Source: an uncultured Agathobaculum sp.
GTDB taxonomy: Bacteria > Bacillota > Clostridia > Oscillospirales > Butyricicoccaceae
NCBI GenBank assembly: GCA_944376955.1
Contig: CALWEB010000178.1
Span: 1-11,359 of the forward strand
Length of the DNA stretch: 11,359 nucleotides
Reading direction: 5' to 3'
Shown here: positions 7,709 to 11,359 of the stretch, piece by piece
Layout of the letters: each line of letters opens with the position of its first letter
How positions within the stretch are numbered: the stretch's first letter is position 1
Made by a program: the position numbers and the translations under genes
The notes under the pieces: generated by a model
The model's input: only the letters and a program-made list of their open reading frames with translations
Told to the model about the DNA's origin: nothing
The model's database searches: none

Positions 7709-7737
7709 ATAAACACCATCTTTCTTGTTAATAGATA

Positions 7738-7766
7738 TTGTGTATGATTTTATTTCGTGATATAGT
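7738..7766 (+). promoter_or_regulatory. Promoter for the tetR-family gene (right-facing half of a symmetric promoter)
   Basis: TTGTGT (7738-7743) and TATAGT (7761-7766) are spaced by 17 bases. Transcription would start near 7773, leaving a leader of about 107 bases before ATG 7880. The -10 overlaps the opposite-strand -10 by three bases, so only one polymerase should occupy the site at a time. Confidence 0.55.
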
Positions 7767-7792
7767 ATAAGACATAAGGATACCATACGCAA
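7764..7792 (-). promoter_or_regulatory. Promoter for the MMPL operon (left-facing half of a symmetric promoter)
   Basis: On the minus strand TTGCGT (7792-7787) and TATACT (7769-7764) are spaced by 17 bases. Transcription would start near 7757, about 50 bases before TTG 7708. This argues against the upstream ATG codons as the exporter start. The arms mirror the right-facing promoter around base 7765. Confidence 0.6.
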
Positions 7793-7804
7793 GAATCAAA
7801 TATG

Positions 7805-7856
7805 GTTATTATGATGAATAACAAACATTATTGAGAAATATGTTTGTTTATAAACA
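7805..7856. promoter_or_regulatory. Cluster of inverted repeats, candidate TetR-family operators
   Basis: Three dyads abut or overlap. GTTATT-N6-AATAAC (7805-7822) has perfect 6-base arms. AACAAACAT-N11-ATGTTTGTT (7820-7848) has perfect 9-base arms. TGTTTATAAACA (7845-7856) is a perfect 12-base palindrome. Sizes are in the range TetR-family dimers bind. The cluster lies in the predicted tetR leader and upstream of the MMPL -35, which fits autoregulation. The region is AT-rich, so some symmetry may be chance. Confidence 0.45.
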
Positions 7857-7879
7857 GAAAAGAAAGGTGGGGTACAAAC

Positions 7880-8425
7880 ATGCAGCAACAAGAGGATAAG
7901 CGGATCCGGCGGACAAAAAAATTGCTGCGCCAAGCGCTGACGCGGTTGATGCAGCAAAAGGATTTTAAAAGTATCACCGTGACCGATGTTGTGCGGGAAG
8001 CCGATATCAATCGTGGGACATTTTATGCACACTATCGGGATGTTTATGATCTGCGCGAGCGGATTGAGGCGGAAATGATTGCGGATTTTCGTGGTATGAT
8101 CGCCAGCCTGCGGCCCAGCGAGATTGCTACCTTGCAGCCGGTCCTCAGCCGGGCGGTAGATTATCTGGAGGAGAACCGGGAAATTGTAACCGCTTTGATC
8201 AAGGTCAGCGGTGTAGAGGGGTTTGGAAAAAAATTGATTGGCGTGCTGGAAGAATGCCGCTTGGAAGGAATGCCATACCGCAATGTAGAAGATGTCTATG
8301 TCGCGCGGTTTGTGGCAACCGGCGTGGTAGGGATGCTGGAAAAATGGATCACTGAAGCCCAGCCGGTGCCGAAAAACGAAATGATTGCTTTGATGGCCAA
8401 GGTATTGGCACCGCTGATGCAGTAA
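7880..8425 (+). CDS. TetR/AcrR-family transcriptional regulator
   Basis: The 181-residue protein has a typical TetR N-terminal DNA-binding domain. Helix 1 is in RTKKLLRQALTRLMQQKDF (11-29), and the helix-turn-helix is ITVTDVVREADINRGTFYAHY (32-52). The remainder is a helical ligand-binding and dimerisation domain, with ATGVVGMLEKWI at 146-157, as in the TetR_C subfamily common in Firmicutes. ATG 7880 has AAAGGTGGGG seven bases upstream. An in-frame TTG at 7844 lies inside the putative operator cluster and lacks a binding site. It is divergent from the MMPL operon, so local repression of that operon and of itself, relieved by a small molecule, is the likely role. The ligand is unknown. Confidence 0.9.
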   Translation: MQQQEDKRIRRTKKLLRQALTRLMQQKDFKSITVTDVVREADINRGTFYAHYRDVYDLRERIEAEMIADFRGMIASLRPSEIATLQPVLSRAVDYLEENREIVTALIKVSGVEGFGKKLIGVLEECRLEGMPYRNVEDVYVARFVATGVVGMLEKWITEAQPVPKNEMIALMAKVLAPLMQ

Positions 8426-8449
8426 GCGTACAATGTTGCGCACATAACA

Positions 8450-8484
8450 AAACGGCGAAGGATGGTGAAGATCCTTCGCCGTTT
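8450..8484. terminator. Hairpin terminator between tetR-family gene and opposing glycosyltransferase
   Basis: A perfect 14-base stem pairs 8450-8463 with 8471-8484 around a seven-base loop, 24 bases after the tetR-family stop. The plus-strand U-tract is short (GTTTGG). The minus-strand exit reads GTTTTGTTATG, so the hairpin may serve the glycosyltransferase transcript better than the regulator transcript. Confidence 0.75.
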
Positions 8485-8538
8485 GGCGTTCATGTGGAAA
8501 ATTGTATCCGAACCGGAAAAACGTTTGGTGGGGATACG

Positions 8539-9669
8539 TCATTTGTTGTGCAGCACGAAGTCCGCCAGCCGCTCGGTGGCATCCGGATGTGCAATGGCTT
8601 GCATGGTCTGCCGTACGGTTTGCAGGCGCACCGGATTGCGGAACAGCTCATAGACCGCCTCGTCGATGGGGAAGTGCTTGGTGATCAGCGCCGCCATACC
8701 GTTGTTGACCAGAAATTCCACGTTGCGTTCCTCATGGCCGGGAATGGGATCGACCAGCAACATGGGCAGATTCTTGGCAAGTGCTTCGGATACGGTCAGC
8801 CCGCCCGGCTTGGAGACGATGCAGTCGGAAGCGCTCATCATCACTTCCACGTTGTGGACAAAGCCATAAGGCTTGACCACGCAATCGCCTTCGTAGCGGG
8901 AGGCAAACTGCTCGACGCGCAGCTGCATTTTCTTGTTGTTGCCGCACACCACGAGCAGCTGCAGTGGAATACCGATGGAAGTCAGCTTTTCCAGCGTTTT
9001 CACATGGTCGGCATAGCCCATGCTGCCGCCCATGAGCAGCAGTGTGCGCATATGCGGGTCGAGGCCAAGCTGGGCGGCAGCGTCCTCGCGTGACAGGAAC
9101 TGATTGAATTTGGGATGTACCGGGATGCCGAACGGCAGGATGCGGCGCTCCGGGATACCGCGCTTAACACAGCGGTAGGTAAGCAGTTCGCTTGCTGTAA
9201 CGATATATTGCACGCGCGGCACATCTTCCCAATAGGGATGCAGCGTGTAGTCAGTGACAATGCCGATGGTCGGGATGTCATCCAGTTTTTTGCGCTTTTT
9301 CAGTTCGTCCACCATCTGGGCGGCAAAGATATGCGTGCAAATGATGGTATCGGGCGCGTAGCCTGCCAGCACCTTGGCAAATTTGGATGCGCCGAGTGCA
9401 TTGATGATGTTGATGATGCTCGGTGCGCTGGAAAAATAGCTTGCGCCATTGTTTTCGGCAAGCTGGTACACCAGACGGTACAGCGTCTGCATGTGCTTGG
9501 ATGAAAACAGATACCCCTTGTCGATGGTGGCTTTGATCAGGTTGCTGATATAGGCGTAGACGTCGAGTGTATGCACTTCTGCGCCCTTGCTGGTCAGCAT
9601 ATCGCCAATGGCTTTGGCCGTGGCGTGGTGGCCATAGCCTGCGGTGACGGATAAAATCAATACTCTCAT
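8539..9669 (-). CDS. Glycosyltransferase of the MGDG synthase / diacylglycerol glucosyltransferase (GT28, UgtP-like) family
   Basis: The 376-residue protein has the family's two Rossmann-like halves. The N-terminal MGDG_synth domain opens with SVTAGYGHHATAKAI (7-21), carrying the GxGH motif that binds near the acceptor lipid, and contains VTDYTLHPYW (138-147). The C-terminal GT28 half has LLMGGSMGY (211-219) and the nucleotide-sugar-binding segment SKPGGLTVSEALA (286-298), followed by PIPGHEERN (308-316). Relatives transfer glucose or galactose from a UDP-sugar to diacylglycerol at the inner face of the membrane, making glycolipids and lipoteichoic-acid anchors. Donor and acceptor are not resolved here. 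ATG 9669 has AAGGAG nine bases upstream. A longer frame to 9726 adds non-family residues. It lies 85 bases after spoVG with no clear terminator between, so co-transcription is plausible. Confidence 0.88.
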   Translation of the reverse strand: MRVLILSVTAGYGHHATAKAIGDMLTSKGAEVHTLDVYAYISNLIKATIDKGYLFSSKHMQTLYRLVYQLAENNGASYFSSAPSIINIINALGASKFAKVLAGYAPDTIICTHIFAAQMVDELKKRKKLDDIPTIGIVTDYTLHPYWEDVPRVQYIVTASELLTYRCVKRGIPERRILPFGIPVHPKFNQFLSREDAAAQLGLDPHMRTLLLMGGSMGYADHVKTLEKLTSIGIPLQLLVVCGNNKKMQLRVEQFASRYEGDCVVKPYGFVHNVEVMMSASDCIVSKPGGLTVSEALAKNLPMLLVDPIPGHEERNVEFLVNNGMAALITKHFPIDEAVYELFRNPVRLQTVRQTMQAIAHPDATERLADFVLHNK

Positions 9670-9754
9670 AACCGGTGTCTCTCCTTGTTCAAGAGTTATT
9701 TTACCGCAACGTCGCCCAAAATGCAAACCAAACTATGGGAAACTGGGGAGTTCC

Positions 9755-10012
9755 TCAGGAGATGCGCGCACGATACGCGTCCAGCACTTGTTGTTCGAGC
9801 GTTTCGCGCAGCGCGCCGCCGACCGGATGCGCGATATCGCGGAAACGCCCGTCCGGCATACGGCGTGAGGGCATGGCAAGAAACAGGCGGTCGTGCCCGG
9901 CGATGATTTTGATGTCATGTACTGCCAGCACACCGTCAAACGTGACGGAAACAAGGGCTTTCAGCTTGCCGGAAGGCTCCAGATGACGGAATTTGATGTC
10001 GGTGATTTCCAT
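9755..10012 (-). CDS. spoVG: SpoVG, septation and sporulation regulator
   Basis: The 85-residue protein has the full length and hallmark segments of SpoVG: the opening MEITDIKFR, KALVSVTFD (18-26), VHDIKII (31-37), LFLAMPSRRMPDG (43-55) and FRDIAHPV (57-64). SpoVG is a small nucleic-acid-binding protein that affects asymmetric septation in spore formers and envelope and virulence regulation in others. ATG 10012 has AAAGGAG six bases upstream. It is divergent from murC, consistent with the murC-spoVG linkage I recall in other Clostridia, where purR and glmU also appear but are absent here. The C-terminus after residue 65 is more variable, as is normal. Confidence 0.95.
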   Translation of the reverse strand: MEITDIKFRHLEPSGKLKALVSVTFDGVLAVHDIKIIAGHDRLFLAMPSRRMPDGRFRDIAHPVGGALRETLEQQVLDAYRARIS

Positions 10013-10058
10013 GGTGTTCTCCTTTTTGCTGTGCGCAGGATTTTGGTTTGTTTGACTA

Positions 10059-10087
10059 TTTTCATTTTAACAAAACTGTACTATAAT
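10059..10087 (+). promoter_or_regulatory. Promoter for murC
   Basis: A perfect TATAAT (10082-10087) is preceded after 17 bases by TTTTCA (10059-10064), four of six matches to the -35 consensus. A better-looking TTGACT at 10052-10057 is 24 bases away, too far for the same -10. Transcription would begin near 10094, giving a leader of about 88 bases. Confidence 0.6.
10080..10085 (-). promoter_or_regulatory. Possible -10 element for spoVG
   Basis: The minus strand reads TATAGT at 10085-10080, inside the same AT-rich box that holds the murC -10. Transcription would start about 60 bases before ATG 10012. No good sigma-A -35 or recognisable sigma-H site accompanies it, so the assignment is weak. 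Confidence 0.3.
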
Positions 10088-10181
10088 ATACCTTGTCTGG
10101 TAAGAATAAATAAAACGTCGGCGGATACCGTTTGGCATGGTGTCTGCGGCAAAAAAGTATCACATGGGAGGCTTTGGGGAT

Positions 10182-11359
10182 ATGGCCCTGTCGATTAAGC
10201 CCTATATTGAAAATAAGGAAAGAATCCACCTGATCGGGATCGGCGGCGTGTCAATGAGCTCGCTGGCAGAGTTGCTGCTGAGCTGGGGCGTGCCGGTCAG
10301 CGGTTCGGATCGGCTCAAGACCGATGTGACAGCGCGTTTGGAGGCGTTGGGCGCCAAAATTGTGTACGAGCACAAGGCGGAGAACGTGGAAGGCGCTTCT
10401 TTGATTGTGCGCACTGCTGCGGTGCATGACGATAACCCGGAAATTGCCCGTGCGCATGAGCTGGGTATCCCGGTGATGGAGCGCGCGGAAGCTTGGGGAC
10501 ACCTGATGCGCGATTATGAAAATGTGGTTTGCTTGGCCGGTACGCATGGCAAGACGACCTCGACCTCGATGATGACGCTGATGACCATGGCGGCAGACAT
10601 GGACCCGACCGTGATGGTCGGCAGCAATCTGCCCGCGATTGGCGGTACGCTGCGCATCGGCGGCAAGGGATATTTTGTGGCGGAAAGCTGTGACTACTGC
10701 AATTCCTTCCTGTCCTTTGCGCCGACGGTGGCAGTGGTGCTCAATGTGGAAGAGGATCATCTGGATTTCTTCAAGGATATCAATGATATCATCCACTCGT
10801 TCCGTGCGTTTGTCGAATTGACCCCGATGAACGGCCTTGTGGTGGTCAATGGGGATGACCAGAACGCCATGCGCTGTGTGGACGGTCTGGATCGCCATAT
10901 CCGTACGTTTGGGTTGAATGAAGGGGCAAATGTGCGCGCTGTGGACATCAGCGATGTCAACGGCTACTATCGCTTCACGGTGCTGGTGGACGGCGCACCG
11001 TATGCCAAGGTGGAGCTGTCCGTTCCGGGACGACACAATATGCTCAATGCACTGGCGTGCTGTGCGGCGGCGGAGTTCCTCGGCGTGCCCGGGGCGGCAG
11101 CCGAGCGCGGCCTGAACCAGTTCACAGGTTCCTCGCGCCGGTTCCAGCTGGTCGGCAAGATGCCGAACGGCGCAACTGTGGTGGATGATTATGCGCACCA
11201 CCCCAGCGAAATGAAGGCAACCCTGTCTGCGGCGCGGGAAATGCACTTTGACCGCATCCTGTGTGCCTTCCAGCCGCACACCTATACGCGCACCAAGGCG
11301 CTGTTCCCTGAGTTTGTCGAAGCGCTCCGCCTGTGTGATCAGGCGGTACTGGCGCCGAT
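10182..11359 (+). CDS. murC: UDP-N-acetylmuramate--L-alanine ligase MurC (3' truncated by window edge)
   Basis: The frame stays open to the window end and gives 392 residues of a protein normally about 450-460 long. It shows the MurC series: the Rossmann GIGGVSMSSLAE (19-30) for the UDP-sugar, the ATP-binding P-loop AGTHGKTTSTSM (119-130), VAESCDYCNSFL (166-177) and VLNVEEDHLDFF (186-197) of the central domain, and the ligase motifs SSRRFQ (317-322) and DDYAHHPSE (335-343). It catalyses ATP-dependent addition of L-alanine to UDP-N-acetylmuramic acid in the cytoplasm, the first step of the peptidoglycan peptide. ATG 10182 follows GGGAGG (10166-10171) by ten bases. An in-frame ATG at 10164 overlaps that site and is less likely. 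Confidence 0.95.
   Translation, partial: MALSIKPYIENKERIHLIGIGGVSMSSLAELLLSWGVPVSGSDRLKTDVTARLEALGAKIVYEHKAENVEGASLIVRTAAVHDDNPEIARAHELGIPVMERAEAWGHLMRDYENVVCLAGTHGKTTSTSMMTLMTMAADMDPTVMVGSNLPAIGGTLRIGGKGYFVAESCDYCNSFLSFAPTVAVVLNVEEDHLDFFKDINDIIHSFRAFVELTPMNGLVVVNGDDQNAMRCVDGLDRHIRTFGLNEGANVRAVDISDVNGYYRFTVLVDGAPYAKVELSVPGRHNMLNALACCAAAEFLGVPGAAAERGLNQFTGSSRRFQLVGKMPNGATVVDDYAHHPSEMKATLSAAREMHFDRILCAFQPHTYTRTKALFPEFVEALRLCDQAVLAP

Noticed and set aside
9736..9758. Small hairpin after spoVG as a terminator
   Set aside because: The stem is short (about six pairs with a bulge), overlaps the spoVG stop codon and has no proper U-tract.
10052..10087. TTGACT paired with TATAAT as the murC promoter
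   Set aside because: The spacing is 24 bases, outside the workable range for sigma-A. TTTTCA with a 17-base spacer is preferred.
10094..10181. Possible riboswitch or leader RNA ahead of murC
   Set aside because: The leader is under 90 bases, with no strong stem, no terminator or anti-terminator pair and no recognised conserved motif.
10251..11279. 342-codon minus-strand open frame
   Set aside because: It is antisense to murC, whose motifs are unmistakable. Its composition (His/Arg/Ala-rich) is that of a shadow frame.

Overview
The window looks like chromosomal DNA from a Gram-positive member of the Clostridia, probably a moderately GC-rich gut lineage of the Oscillospiraceae/Butyricicoccaceae type. 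The evidence is spoVG and murC side by side, AGGAGG-type ribosome binding sites, sigma-A-type promoters, a TetR-regulated MMPL exporter, and Firmicute-style protein sequences. The taxonomic placement is an inference from gene content, not a search result. There are no rRNA, tRNA, CRISPR, insertion-sequence or phage genes. Coding density is high and no gene-free stretch exceeds 300 bases.

Left part (1-3306). The tail of a zinc-ribbon protein runs into tspO, a small five-helix membrane protein. tspO converges, across a strong hairpin terminator, on a class I glutamine amidotransferase of the peptidase C26/PuuD type. A divergent intergenic region with a near-consensus promoter (TTGACA, 17 bases, TATACT) then drives a Na/Pi-cotransporter-like protein with a PhoU-like cytoplasmic domain. 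That gene ends at a perfect 30-base palindrome, which also terminates the next, opposing operon.

Centre (3307-8490). This is the most distinctive part. A two-gene minus-strand operon encodes an MMPL/RND-type exporter and a large exported coiled-coil protein whose start codon overlaps the exporter gene by 14 bases. A TetR-family regulator is divergently transcribed. The two units are served by overlapping promoters arranged as an imperfect 55-base palindrome centred on a shared TATAGTATA element at 7765. Several abutting inverted repeats, possible operators, fill the tetR leader. The most economical reading is a regulated export system in which the coiled-coil protein is an extracytoplasmic partner of the pump. 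The substrate cannot be told from sequence.

Right part (8491-11359). A diacylglycerol-glucosyltransferase/MGDG-synthase-type glycosyltransferase lies downstream of spoVG on the minus strand. murC, truncated by the window end, diverges from spoVG. Together these form a cell-envelope and septation neighbourhood.
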